A stretch of DNA of 64,000 nt from Gentiana macrophylla (GCA_026214975.1 CM047808.1:11434267-11498266), one strand, 5' to 3'. Shown: positions 25,665-37,333, counted from the stretch's first letter. The notes: a model not told the origin generated them from the sequence alone. Made by a program: numbers and translations.

Positions 25665-25830
25665 GGATCCTCTCCCGTGAAGCCCATTTCACAGCACTGC
25701 CGTGCAAGTGTAATCGGCTCAAAACGACGTCGTTTTGAGCCACTGTTTTTTTTTTCCCCCGCTTCAGATCAAAACGACGTCGTTTTGATCTGATAACCTT
25801 ATCACCACAGAGGATCACAGCAGAGGATCC
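25665..25830. mobile_element. MITE with GGATCC-type ends and ACGACGTCGTTTT palindromes (copy 2)
   Basis: The ends GGATCCTCTCCCGTG and CAGCAGAGGATCC are inverted. Two perfect internal palindromic blocks of the type AAAACGACGTCGTTTTG lie near 25721 and 25772, each extended into a longer hairpin (GGCTC...GAGCC and AGATC...GATCT). It shares ends and internal motif with 6775-6953. Confidence 0.6.
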
Positions 25831-26635
25831 ACCCTCCCATTAAAGCCATGTGAGCAATTTCACAAACAGTGCAATGTCTATAAGAAAAGAGGGAATAAAT
25901 ACAAAAACTAATAATAGTCTGTTATACATATGGATATAGTATAAGTGCTTTTCTAAATAACACTAAAATCTTGGCCAGCTCAATAGAACTTAAACGCATG
26001 GCCATCACATCATCAACGGACAATGATGCATATTACCAATTTTCTATTAAGCATAGCATAGAAAATGTGGATTTGGACTATTTTTGACATTTTTACCTTT
26101 TTTTTTTGAAAAAGCAAGAACCGTAGAAAAAGTAGATTACAATAAAATCGATCAACACCATCGTAAGATGGTGGTGCGGCGGTGTTGAATGAATGGAGTG
26201 AAGTTGATGGAGAGAGGGCTGCTGGAAGGGTTTTGAGAAGCAGAAAAAACAACTCCACGACCTGCAATAAATGAAAACCCTAACAAAGATACTACCTACA
26301 CTAAATTCAAGTAGAATTGGGTACGTCCTAAGTTCAATCCTTGTTTTAATGAATATATAACGGGTCTTTTTTTGCTGGACATGTAGAATATAGAAATTAA
26401 ACCACATAACAAACAGATGAGACATAATCAGTTTACACCGATGCATATAAGGACATATAGCATTACAAGCCTTGCTCAGGACCACCACCATTAGCAGATT
26501 TGCTAAACATAATAAAATAATTCACCCAAAAACAAAATCAGTAACAATGACATGTAAACACCCTTTTGACTTATGTCAAGCAATCGTGAAACAAATTTAC
26601 ACTATTGCAAAATAAGAACAATTCTCACTAATTCA
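25831..26635. other. No gene assigned
   Basis: A minus-strand acceptor-like TTGCAG near 26262 precedes an open stretch (about 26260-26100) without recognised family. The stretch is otherwise AT-rich. Confidence 0.25.
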
Positions 26636-26639
26636 ATTT

Positions 26640-26914
26640 TAGAGTTGAGGTCTCAATTAAAGCCTTAATCCTCTCATCTTCCTCCATTTTACAAAGTGAA
26701 GCAGCCTGAACTGGATCACTCGGCTCCGAAGGTCTTATTTCGGAAATAACATACAAATCTCCACCAAATCCACCCATTTCCAAATCATCAAGCTGCATGG
26801 ACATGGAGCCACAATATTCAGTGTTAGTAGGCATTCATAGAAAACAATGTCAAATATAAAGAAATGCATTATATCAACATTCAGCTAATGGAAGCTTACA
26901 TATTTAATGGCGTA
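26640..26914 (-). pseudogene. RBBP6/DWNN-family gene fragment, downstream side of the retrotransposon
   Basis: After the acceptor CATGCAG the exon (26792-about 26640) reads LDDLEMGGFGGDLYVISEIR, and later EEDERIKALIET. This resembles the segment just after the DWNN domain in plant RBBP6-type E3 ligases (family pattern: EFGNDLY.IPE ... DED.KIKALI.TPALDW). The preceding exon's last bases (26914-26900) encode AIKY and end at donor TAT|GTAAGC; this matches the family's MKYP spot. The DWNN domain itself and the RING and zinc-knuckle parts are absent from the window. The frame runs into a stop where a splice site would be expected. Confidence 0.55.
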
Positions 26915-29900
26915 TGTTCTCGGTCAAATTATACGATTTTTAACGATATATTTTATATCAATTTCCCCCATATTCTTATGTTTTTCATAGAAATCGAGAT
27001 TTATATTTAAATATTGAGCAAATGATATTTTTAATGGGTTAATTCCAAAACATATCGAATTTTATGCTTAATTGATGATTTTATATCATTTTGGGATTAT
27101 ATTACATTTTGGTATCATTTCATCATTATTTAGGAGCTTACAAATGTCAAAGTTTGGAAGTGACAAGTGGCAAAAGGATAAAAGATCAAGGAGATCAAGT
27201 CATGAATCATCTAGAATACCCAAGAGAGATAAGGTTTGTTACAAAGGATAAGGATGGTTTGTTAGAGATATTGGATAAGGATCAAAGTCGGATCAGCTCA
27301 GGAGCAGCTCAAACGGCGTTTGGGTCCATGGAACTGGCGTTCCAAGGTAGACATGGCGTTACGGGGTTTGGCCCGCGTTCAAAGGAGTCCAAAGCGATCT
27401 TGGGAGCTCGAGCGACATGGAACGGCGTTCAAGCCGAATCGGCGTTCGAAGCCCGAACCAGCGTTCAGGTGAAGCGGAGTTCGAATATGCGCAACGTATT
27501 TGCTATAAATACCAAATTGTTCCCATTCATTCGAGAGGCATCCTTCCATTCGTAAATCAGTCCACAAAACTTCTCACATAAAATTCCAAGAGCGACCACT
27601 CTTTTGGAGTCTGAGGCGGTCACCCGAGCCTTGTGCTCGGGTGATCGGGGTTAGATTAGGCTTCTTTCCTTTGTTTTGATTGTTGATTCATGGAGCTCAA
27701 ACAATTGTATCGAACCACTGTGAGTTTGTTTTTTCAATTAATTCACTGTTTTATCTTTATGATTTATGATTCGTTTTGTATCTTTTACATGCAATTATCA
27801 TGCCTTGTGTGACTAGATCGAGAGATTGGTTGCTAATCGTTGTCTAACTTGATGAAAATCATTGTAGACCTTAGATCACCATAGAAAGATGTGATTTTTA
27901 ACCTTGACATAACGAAAGTTGATAGGTTGATTATCTAGGTTATTAGATTGAAAGATCTTACACCTTGTTTTGTATCGTTAATCTCATAGATCGAAAGATG
28001 GTGAGATTGATAGGCGAATTACTAGAAAGTAGGATTCATACCTTCGTAGGGTGAAACCACAATTCGAGTTAAAATCATGAGATGAGGTAGGATTGAAATT
28101 ACATGGTTTGTACATTGTTTGATTTCATGTTTTCCTTAGTCTAGTCGTTTTATGTTTTCCTTAGCTTTAGAATTTGTTTTTATCTTACGTGTTGTTCTTA
28201 TTTGTTTGTTCTTAATTATGTGTTTCACGGCTTTGGACTAAAAATCCTCTGTCGATTTTTATTTTCCGCTTTAGTTTAGGTTTAGTAATAATTAGTAGTA
28301 ACAATTGAGAGAGTTAATGAAATTAGATTTCAACGACCCAATTCCTGGGATCGACCCTTTACTTATCTCGCTATACTATCAACTACCCGGTGTTTGGCGG
28401 TTAGGAGTTAGTTTTGCATCTAAGTTAGGGTTTATAAATTTTCTTTTGTTTAAATGATGCAAAAATTACTCTCAACAAAAGTGGCGCCATTGCCGGGGAA
28501 TCGGTGTTCTGTTGAATCCTACTTGAGTTAATTCTTGATTTTGTTACAATTTCTGTGTTCAATAAAAGTAGCGTTAACTAAATTGAGAGTTTTATTTTTG
28601 CCGTGTTTCGATGACCGTTTGGTTAAGAATGTGCAAAAGTTTTTACTCAATTTGTTCAACGTGAATTATGTGTTTAGGTGATTTCTAATCGACCCCTCTG
28701 TGCTAAAAAATTTATCTGTGGTACGTTATCATGCTATATGTGTGTTGAGTTTATGATTAGTTTTGGGTTCTTTGTTATTTTTCCTGCGCTTTCAGTGCAT
28801 TTTTGGAAATGGACGAGCGTTCAAGGCATCCGAGCGCCCGTCCAAGTTTATAATATGCGAGCGCCCGTTGAGTGATGAAACGCCCGTTCGGTGCTAAATT
28901 TTCGGATGAACGCTCGTCAAATTGCATGAGCGTCCGTTTGGTGCGAGAAATGCGATTCAGTTACGAATTTTCCTTGATCTCGATTTTTAATGCTTTTGTT
29001 TGACATGGATAATTTTATACTAGCTTCGTGGCTTTTTATTTTTACGTAGATGTTACGAACTTGCATATTCATATCTTTCCATCTACGAATCCATGTTAAA
29101 TAATTGATTTACTTTAATATACTTGATTCATCTATGCAAGTTATAGTATTTGTCGGTTCTCGTAAGCTATAAGCTGGTCTTATTGTTATTTAGTAGCTAA
29201 TGTCGGTTTCCGTATGCTACATACCGCTGTGATGAATCTTTTAAGCTTTGAGACTTATGTGCTTTCTTGTTATTTTGTAACTCATATGGGTAGCTACTGT
29301 CGGTTTTCCGTATGCTACCATCGCGTCTTATGAGTTATATCTGTTTAGTATAGCTAACTGTTGGTTTTCCATAATGCTATCACCTTTGATGAGTCTTAAG
29401 GCGCGTCTGCATTACATGTAATGAATAGTACTGTCGTTTATCGTAAGCTATCATTATTTGGTAGACGTTTATTTTATACAAGTCATGTTGCAAATTAAGG
29501 GGCTAGTTTTCTTCCTTTTATTTTCTTTTATTTGTGCATCTCATTTAGTTGCATGTCATCTAGTTGCATTGTTTTCTTTTCTTTAAGGGCCGTAGTCATT
29601 TGTAGGGTTGTCTTCACAACTTTGCTCGGCTGAGCTTTGCTTGCGTTTTCTTTTATTAGGATTACATATCATGTAGTTTGCATTGTAATGTAGTTGCACC
29701 TAGCCTACTATTTTGCAATGTCCATGTATATGTTCCATCCTTATCTGAGCTTAATCTGAAACATCTCTATGATTTATTCTCCTTGTGTTTTCAATGTATA
29801 ATTCTTTTTCCCCGTAGACTCTTTTTGCAATCGATCAAGTATGCAGGACACTTTTGATAGCTGTTGTGCGTTTTCACGTCGATGTCAGTATTCCTGTGAT

Positions 29901-32661
29901 GCTCCACAAGTCTACTAATCTATTCAAGCTTACTTGGATCTGTGATGCTCCACATTTCCAAGGATAGTCAAGCAATTTTGGTTCTTCAGGGGTTCTTTCC
30001 GAACTGCCGGCTTGGAAATACAATCACTAAGTTCTAAACTTTTTATTTACGTACAACTTGAGGACAAGTTGCAATCTAAGTGTGGGGGAAGGGATTAGTA
30101 TCTACACTCTTTTGCCATATTAGTCATATTTCTATGAAAAATGCTAAATTTTTCAAAATTTTTGTTTTTGTCCCGAGTGAACAAATGCATATCTTTATTT
30201 GAGTTTGTATATCATTGGTGCATTATTTTGCATATTTAGTAACTTTAGATGTTTCACCCAACACTATTTTTCACGTGCCATAGTAAATGATGAGCTATAA
30301 TTTAAAGCTATGCCCGTTTGATTGGAGATTTTTGATGATTATCGCATGATTCTTTGCTTTCATATGAATTTTGAAAATTTTAATAGTTTGTATTTAGAAT
30401 TAAAAGTATGTCATACTGTGAATATCTTGAAGTTTGAATGTGATAAGTGACACGTAACTATTGTTTTTGAAAAGTTGAGTTAATGAATGAATTAGTTGAG
30501 TATGTCGGAAGCTGGTTGATGATTGGAGTGAGATAGGGCATTATCTCGAAATGTCCTATACCACTATGATGACCAAAAGCTCACGGCGATCGAGAAAAAA
30601 TCGCCTTATGATTTGAGTAGGTAGGGGATTATCTCGAAATGTCCTATTCTACTATGAGGGCAATAGCTCATTCGATGTGTGTTTAAATGAGAAATAATTA
30701 AATCAACTTAGATGAGAAGTGATATGAATTGAATATAAGACATAGTTATCGTATATCTTATCCCCAGTATAAATGAAAGATATGTTGTAGGGATTATCAT
30801 CTAAGTATGTCGGAAATATTTTAAATACTCCTATTATTGTTTTTCTAATTTGTATGTTTTGTGAGGTGCATGTTATAATCGTTTTTATATTTCTAATTTA
30901 AATGGGATGTTAGCTAGTTTTGCTTGAATCAATTTCAAGTGTGGTTTTAGTGGAAATTTATTATGGCTATGCACACACACACTGGGTGAACCTCTAAACG
31001 ACTTGAATATGTTTTATATTTGCATAAATGTTTATACGTCTCGAGTCTTGATTTTGTTTTGTTTTGCTCGGGGACGAGCAAAAAGCTAAGTGTGGGGAGT
31101 TGTTCTCGGTCAAATTATACGATTTTTAACGATATATTTTATATCAATTTCCCCGTATTCTTATGTTTTTCATAGAAATCGAGATTTATATTTAAATATT
31201 GAGCAAATGATATTTTTAATGGGTTAATTCCAAAACATATCGAATTTTATGCTTAATTGATGATTTTATATCATTTTGGGATTATATTACATTTTGGTAT
31301 CATTTCATCATTATTTAGGAGCTTACAAATGTCAAAGTTTGGAAGTGACAAGTGGCAAAAGGATAAAAGATCAAGGAGATCAAGTCATGAATCATCTAGA
31401 ATACCCAGAGAGATAAGGTTTGTTACAAAGGATAAGGATGGTTTGTTAGAGATATTGGATAAGGATCAAAGTCGGATCGGCTCAGGAGCGACTCAAGCGG
31501 CGTTTGAGTCATGGAACCTGGCGTTCCAAGTGAACATGGCGTTACGGGACTGGCCAGGCGTTCAAAGGAGTCCAGCGATCTTGGGAGCTCGAAACGACAT
31601 GGGCGGCGTTCCAAGCGAAGCGGCGTTCGAAGCCCCGAACGGCGTTCGGAGGTAGAAGCGGAGTTCGAATATGCTCGCAACGTATTTGCTATAAATACCG
31701 GTGTTCCCATTCATTCGAGGCATCCTTCCATTCGAAATCGATCCACAAAACTTCTCACACATAAAATTCCAGGAGCCACTCTCTTTTGAGTCTCAGGCGG
31801 TCACCCGAGCCTTGTGCTCGGGTGATCGAGGTTAGATTAAACTTCTTTCCTTTGTTTTGATTGTTGATTCATGGAGCTCAAACAATTGTATCGAACCCTG
31901 TGAGTTTGTTTTTTCAATTAATTTAGTCTCTGTTTTATCTTTATGATTTATGATTCGTTTTGTATCTTTTCTATGCAATTATCATGCCTTGTGTGACTAG
32001 ATCGAGAGATTGGTTGCTAATCGTTGTCTAACTTGATGAAAATCATTGTAGACCTTAGATCACCATAGAAAAGATGTGATTTTTAACCTTGACATAACGA
32101 AAGTTGATAGGTTGATTATCTAGGTTATTAGATTGAAAGATCTTACACCTTGTATGCGTTAATCTCTATAGATCGAAAGATGGTGAGATTGATAGGCGAA
32201 TTACTACGAAAGTAGGATTCATACCTTCGTAAGGTGAAACCACAATTCGAGTTAAAATCATGAGATGAGGTAGGATTGAAATTACATGGTTTGTACATTG
32301 TTTGATTTCATGTTTCCTTAGTCTAGGTCGTTTTTATGTTTTCCTTAGCTTTAGAATTTGTTTTTATCTTACGTGTTGTTCTTATTTGTTTGTTCTTAAT
32401 TATGTGTTTCCTGGCTTTGGACTAAAAATCCTCTGTCCAGTTTATTTTCCGCTTTAGTTTAGGTTTAGTAATAATTAGTAGTAACAATTGAGAGAGTTAA
32501 TGAAATTAGATTTCAACAGCCCAATTCCCTGTGGATCGACCCCTTACTTATCTCGCTATACTATCAACTACCCGGTGTTTGGCCGGTTAGGAGTTAGTTT
32601 TGCATCTAAGTTAGGGTTTATAAATTTTCTTTTGTTTAAATGATGCAAAATCCTCTCAACA
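26915..32661 (+). mobile_element. Non-autonomous LTR retrotransposon, 5.75 kb, with TSD GCGTA
   Basis: LTRs of about 1.56 kb run 26915-28477 and 31101-32661, beginning TGTTCTCGGTC and ending CTCAACA. A perfect 5-bp target duplication GCGTA occurs at 26910-26914 and 32662-32666. The primer-binding site TGGCGCCATTGCCGGGGA is at 28482-28499 and the purine tract AAGTGTGGGGAGT precedes the right LTR. The 2.6 kb interior encodes no retroviral protein, which makes this a large non-autonomous derivative. ORFs seen in the LTRs (about 27091-27555 and 31257-31789) are parts of the repeat, not genes. The LTR pair is highly similar, so insertion was recent. It interrupts an exon of the RBBP6-like fragment. 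Confidence 0.95.
28805..28950 (+). repeat. Tandem GAGCGCCCGTT motifs in the retrotransposon leader
   Basis: Variants of GAGCGCCCGT(T/C) recur about every 20-30 bp (for example near 28829, 28859 and 28922) in otherwise AT-rich DNA. The LTRs carry a comparable cluster of GGCGTTC motifs (27310-27470 and 31498-31640). Confidence 0.6.
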
Positions 32662-32729
32662 GCGTATTCTGGTCCAACAAAGCCATAATTTTCAGTTTGA
32701 ACATCTTCCTGCTCAAGTTTAACCAAGGG
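32662..32729 (-). pseudogene. RBBP6/DWNN-family exon, upstream side of the retrotransposon
   Basis: After acceptor GCTGCTAG (minus) the exon reads PLVKLEQEDVQTENYGFVGP and continues EYA across the insertion point to IKY at 26900. Removing the element and one GCGTA copy restores one uninterrupted reading frame through the junction. This shows the target was coding-type sequence. Confidence 0.55.
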
Positions 32730-33133
32730 CTAGCAGCAGACAACGTTACCAAAATCAACAAGCAGCTAAAATCGCCGTTATATCAAATATCTTTGAAATT
32801 TACTTCAAGCCAAGAAATGCAACTTTAACTCAAGCTACAAGTCAGGAATAAATCATAAGTGAAATAAATTAAATATGCAACTTCACTAATTTTCAGTCTC
32901 CAAACAACAAAACAGAGATTCAGATTTGCAAAACATCACATAAAGATTGAGCCACGAAAGAGACACAAAACATGAAAGATAATACGATTCGTAAAATAAA
33001 TTAAATATGCAACTTTAACTCATTTTCGTATTCAATCAACAAAATAGAGGTCAGATTAGCAAAACATCGAGATAAAGATTGAGTCTCATTACCGTTAAAA
33101 CACGAAATAGGCACAAAACATGAAAGATAATAC

Positions 33134-33470
33134 CTGATTATTGGCATAAGAGAGTGACTGAAGATGTAGTAGGACATCATAGACCTCGGTTGACACTTCA
33201 TCGGTCTCGGCAAACGTTTTCTCAGCAACAAAGACTGAAGCTTTTCAACAAGTCCTTGCCATCAAAGCATCACCGATGAGAAGCTACAAAGGCCATCACT
33301 TTCTTGTCAATCGGAACCAACAGACGGATGTAGGTATAGGACGATGGAAAGACGATATCTAAAGTCGGACCATTCGCGGTAAATGCCAAAAGACAAGCGA
33401 TTTTGTGGTGGAGAAGGAACAAGAAGCGACGCCCGTTTTCTCTCATCTAGAGGAAAACATCAACTAAAAT
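33134..33470 (-). pseudogene. Unrecognised exon-like sequence
   Basis: A minus-strand frame contains FVAEKTFAETDEVSTEVYDV and ends NNQ at a good donor, CAG|GTATTA (33134/33133). Farther upstream, an ATG at about 33455 opens a short frame that includes RLLVPIDKKVMAFVASHR. The two pieces are in different frames. I do not recognise the family. It may be the 5' part of the fragment set that includes the RBBP6-like exons, since the phases would allow splicing, but the DWNN domain expected there is missing. Confidence 0.3.
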
Positions 33471-34512
33471 GAAACCATAGATTATTATCTCGAACCTATA
33501 CTATACTACCAATACCGAAAGTAAATGGGTGAGTTAACAGACCTGTACCTTTTTTTTAATTATACTACTGGGCTAACTAATTCAAAATCCCACACACGAA
33601 TTAAATATAAAAAAAAAAGCGTCTACGTGTACACCTCCTCTACAAAACTTCGATCCTTTTATATAAACTAGTCGGAGGACACCGTGCGCTGCACGGTCGT
33701 TGCCCTCGAATGTAGTTGCGATGTAGCTGTTATGTGAAAGCAAATGAGGTGATGCTCATTACATTATTAATAACAGCCAAAGTAGAAAATATATTATAAT
33801 GTTGTTGTTCATCGAATATAGATGCGCTGTAGTTGCTACATAAAAGAAAATGAGCTAATGATGGCTTAAGTTTAAAGAACTCTTAAAAGAATACATAATT
33901 CTAATGTTAATTCGAAATAAATCAATAACATTCTGGTTGGCGTTAACTGATTAACATTCGGGTCGAAGCTTGGATCTACGTAGCATATCATATCATGAAA
34001 CGGGTTCAAGTTCTACCAGCTGATCTGCGTTGCATCCACAACAATATCAATTTAGGTACAAACAACATCAGCAACCAAAGAAAAGCAAAGTACCGGGAAA
34101 AGGTCAACTATGAGCACATGAGCATACAATTACGGCCATGGTGTTTCTCATTGACAATAGTTTTGTACCTTGGAAAGTGAAAAGGCTATCCCACATAGAG
34201 TTTTGTACCCTGGAAAGGAAAGGCTTCAACTGCACAGAGAGAGTTAAAAGGAGGAAATGACACGAGAATTCCTGCATATTGTGTAATAAAATCTATAGAA
34301 TAACTAATGCAATGCGACTATTTGGTTTGTGCACAACCCATAATTTCACATACGCAGGCAAATCAAGAGTAAAACATCAACAACAAATGCACTGGTCCAT
34401 ATATACTTCAAGGAAACAGAGAAAAAAAAACACTCAAACATCCATTAACATAATAAAATACTTGAAGAAATTAGATATAAAGACAAGTTTTTTTAGGATA
34501 GTGACTGATTAC

Positions 34513-35238
34513 CTAAAGTAATTAGAAACATCTTCTTCCTTGAAAGTACTATCGGTAGGAAAGGTTAGGTAAATTTGTCTGGAAGCTGAACTATTACTTC
34601 CCCCAAATCCCAGATTCTGAAAATCGCTCCGACAAGGCCGATATCGAACGAATTTGTTGAACCCATCATCAATGCAGCTGCAACAGGTCTACAATGCGAC
34701 ACCAATCATTGAGATCAAACCACCAAAATAGAACACTATTCACACAATAAACATATTCGATTATAAAACCCGATTGATTCTCCGTCAATTTTCAGATGGG
34801 GTGACATTGGAAAGACACTAAAATGTGCAGAAAAAACATAGAACAGAAAATGCCTGCAATATCATACATTTAGCAACAACAAAAAATACACATTAAAAAG
34901 TTAAGAGGCATTTTTAGCAATAAATAAGAAACATGCATTTTACTTTATTAGCACAATACCCACCAACCAAAAAGATTGAAAAATCAAATTCAATTTCACC
35001 GTCATAATTTCTACCGAAACTTCCAAATCAACATTTTTTAAAGGAAGATTAATAACCTTTGACCATTAGTAAAGAAGTTCATGCACTTGTTGTAAGCAGA
35101 AGGGGGAGGAGGTGCCCCAGAAGCCATAAGTTGCTGAGCAAATCTTTGTTGTTGTAAAGCTTTTAGTTTAGGCAACTCATCTGGAAGCTTTCTTTTTAAG
35201 ATTTTGTAGTGTCTCACAGCTTCAAACACATTTTTGGC
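34513..35238 (-). pseudogene. Captured fragment of a CCCH zinc-finger/RRM protein gene (two exons)
   Basis: The exon at 35238-35057 reads from AKNVFEAVRHYK to QQQRFAQQLMASG and NGQR. The exon at 34688-34513 continues PVAAALMM and, one frame over, [29 protein letters not shown] and [11 protein letters not shown]. This is the linker and RRM start of plant CCCH-type zinc-finger proteins with an RNA-binding domain. The junction CAAAG|GT ... TAG|ACC keeps phase, so genomic DNA with its intron was captured. A one-base slip near 34655 and the absence of the zinc finger and the rest of the RRM mean it is non-functional. Confidence 0.75.
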
Positions 35239-35787
35239 CTACAAACAATATTTGATTACTTTTAAGCCATTTTAACCCACTACCGAATCAAACAAACAAA
35301 TTAAAATGTTAGATCAAACAAGATATTAGATTCTGATTTCCTCACTATTCTGCACTCCTTACAAAATTCAGTATTTAGATCTTTGGAGTGCATAGGAACG
35401 CAGAATATAATATAAAAGGATGCATATAACACATTAAAATCACTGGCCACTGAAAACAAGGATGTCAATCAAGCAAAATAACTTAGGAAATTCAAGATTT
35501 TACTCTTTCGAATATAGATGCCTCAAATGCAAGGTAGTTTGAGTGTTTCTATAGCCGCCAAAAAGTTCCGGACATTCTCAAAATACTGATAAGCTTATGG
35601 TAAGTGCTGAGAATTGCATGCTTGCGAGTTGGAATCCGATTGATTAACTACAACCTAATTATAATTCAAAAAAGGAAGATAGCAAAAAATTTATCAACCA
35701 AAGTGTGATCGCTCTCTTACACGTTTTAAAGCTGAGTATAAGCTCACAAATGGAGGGAAAAGGTGATTATCAATTTTGGAACAGAAC

Positions 35788-35993
35788 CTGGTTGAATTAA
35801 GTTCAAGCTTTTCAGGTTTCTTAATGGTGTTTGTTCTCTTTTTCTTCACTGCTTCTTTCTCTTTATTCAGAATCTAAATTTCCTTCGTCACATCTTTGAA
35901 AGAATTATCAAGCTCCTTTGACTTCTTATGCACTTCTAACACATCATTATACTTGGTTTGTCTCTCAGATATCTTGTTATGTGCATCTTCAAT
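35788..35993 (-). pseudogene. Captured exon of SMC3 (cohesin subunit)
   Basis: Between acceptor TTGCAG and donor CAG|GTTCTG the frame reads IEDAHNKISERQTKYNDVL, then HKKSKELDNSFKDVTKEI, a stop, and LNKEKEAVKKKRTNTIKK. This matches the N-terminal coiled-coil arm of plant SMC3, which closes the cohesin ring. The in-frame TAG and lack of neighbouring SMC3 exons show it is an isolated fragment. Confidence 0.75.
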
Positions 35994-36348
35994 CTGCAAC
36001 ATATCTCATTGCCAATTAGTCAATCTCATCCATCATTATGACGATTCAGTATAGTTGTAGAATTTAGCACGGTACATTGTGATCTGTCGTGCTTCTGTTA
36101 GGGCTGCCAGTAAATTAAAGAATCTAATGAGGGCATAGAACACAAATAACAACTGCACTCTAATTAGCAGGAAATTAGGCAGCAGTCTATTGTAAAAAAT
36201 CTGAGCCCTCGTATATGATAAAGTTGCAGGTATATATACATGGTTTCCACTGAAATTTCTGTCACAAGAGATAAGATAGCCTGTTGGATCTCTGACAAGA
36301 GAGAACAATAATCAAACAATGCAGTAATCAAAGTAGAAAGGTGAGTAC

Positions 36349-36480
36349 CTTAAAATGACCACTTGGAAGGATCCTCAGCTTTTCTCCAAAATTGAAGTCT
36401 TCAAGACATATAGGAACTATGTTTATGTCAAACTATGGATTTGAGCCATCAATTTCAGCTAATTCATTCTCTCCTTTTAA
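36349..36480 (-). pseudogene. Captured RING-H2 finger fragment
   Basis: The frame ending at donor AAG|GTACTC reads ENELAEIDGSNP, a stop, then VPICLEDFNFGEKLRILPSG and HFK. This resembles the first half of a RING-H2 finger of the plant membrane-anchored type (CxICLEDY..GEKLRVLPC.H.FH). The first zinc-binding Cys and the Cys before the His are replaced (VPIC, PSGH), and the second half is missing. Confidence 0.5.
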
Positions 36481-36879
36481 GGTTACGTGGACTAAGCATT
36501 ATGGAAGTAGCTGCACCAGACATAAGTGAATCCCAAATTAAATAACTATGCAAAATTGAATCTAATAGCTCTTTTTAAATTGAGAAATCAAGCATTTGGC
36601 TACTCTACATATTAAGGTATTTACTGTGTAAAAGTTCTTGTCGAACCAGGTAACACGCTCCATTTTTAAGGACCTGGAATATTCACCAATTTATTTGCTT
36701 CTTATATAGGCCGACAACAAAACAACCACCCTAGAGTGATATCATAAGAATACATTTTACTAACAAATATAACACTGAAAATATAGAATACACAGCCAGG
36801 AAAAACCCAATGTACACTCAATGAATAAAGTATAAGCACCAACCACAAATTTACTTGTAATCGGAGGTATAGTCCATAT

Positions 36880-37333
36880 TAGAGGTCAGATGTGCAGGCG
36901 AACCCTACCGAACATGTGCGGGTTTGAGTTCGCTCGAAAGGTTCGAACTAAGGTTCGGCTCGCTCAATGATCGAACCTTAGTTTAGCAAGGTTCGCTCGG
37001 GTTGGAATCGGAATATTAGGAAACATGTTAGGTCCGGCTCGGCTCGAACATGCTCGAACTGTTCGAACATGTTCGCTCGAACCGTTCGAATATATATAAT
37101 ATATTATATTATATATTATAATATATATAATATATATATATTATATATATATAGTTTTTTTTTAAATATAAAAAGTTCGAGCCGAGCGTGTTCGATCTTG
37201 TTCGCTCGATAGACGAATATCAAATACCTAACGTTCGCTCGACGTTCGAAGGTTCGAATCGAACTCGAATCGAGCTTTTTTCGAGCCGAATACAGCGAAT
37301 CGAATCGAATACTGACGTTCATTTACAGCCCTA
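36880..37333. mobile_element. hAT-type MITE with perfect 8-bp TSD
   Basis: GTCCATAT is duplicated at 36872-36879 and 37334-37341. The element starts TAGAGGTCAGATGTGCAGG and ends TTTACAGCCCTA; the right terminus (TAGGGCTGTAAA inverted) is typical of hAT MITEs, while the left end is diverged. The interior is filled with GTTCGCTCGAAC-like motifs in both orientations around a central AT palindrome (37089-37151), so a long hairpin is expected. No coding capacity. Confidence 0.85.

Larger units (their letters stand above)
33668..36550 (-). mobile_element. Helitron (3' terminus at 33668) carrying several gene fragments; 5' end not located
   Basis: On the minus strand the sequence ACCGTGC-AGC-GCACGGT forms a 7-bp-stem hairpin (about 33681-33697), followed nine bases later by CTAG at 33671-33668 and then T. 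This is the canonical Helitron 3' end (hairpin, CTRR, insertion before T). Upstream on that strand come fragments of at least three unrelated genes, all in the same orientation, which is what Helitron capture produces. No Rep/helicase is present, so it is non-autonomous. The 5' TC terminus is not recognised; 36550 is only the limit of recognisable captured sequence. Confidence 0.6.

Noticed and set aside
27091..27555. 154-codon open frame
   Set aside because: It lies entirely within the left LTR of the 26915-32661 element, and its counterpart in the right LTR is frame-shifted. It is LTR sequence, not a gene.
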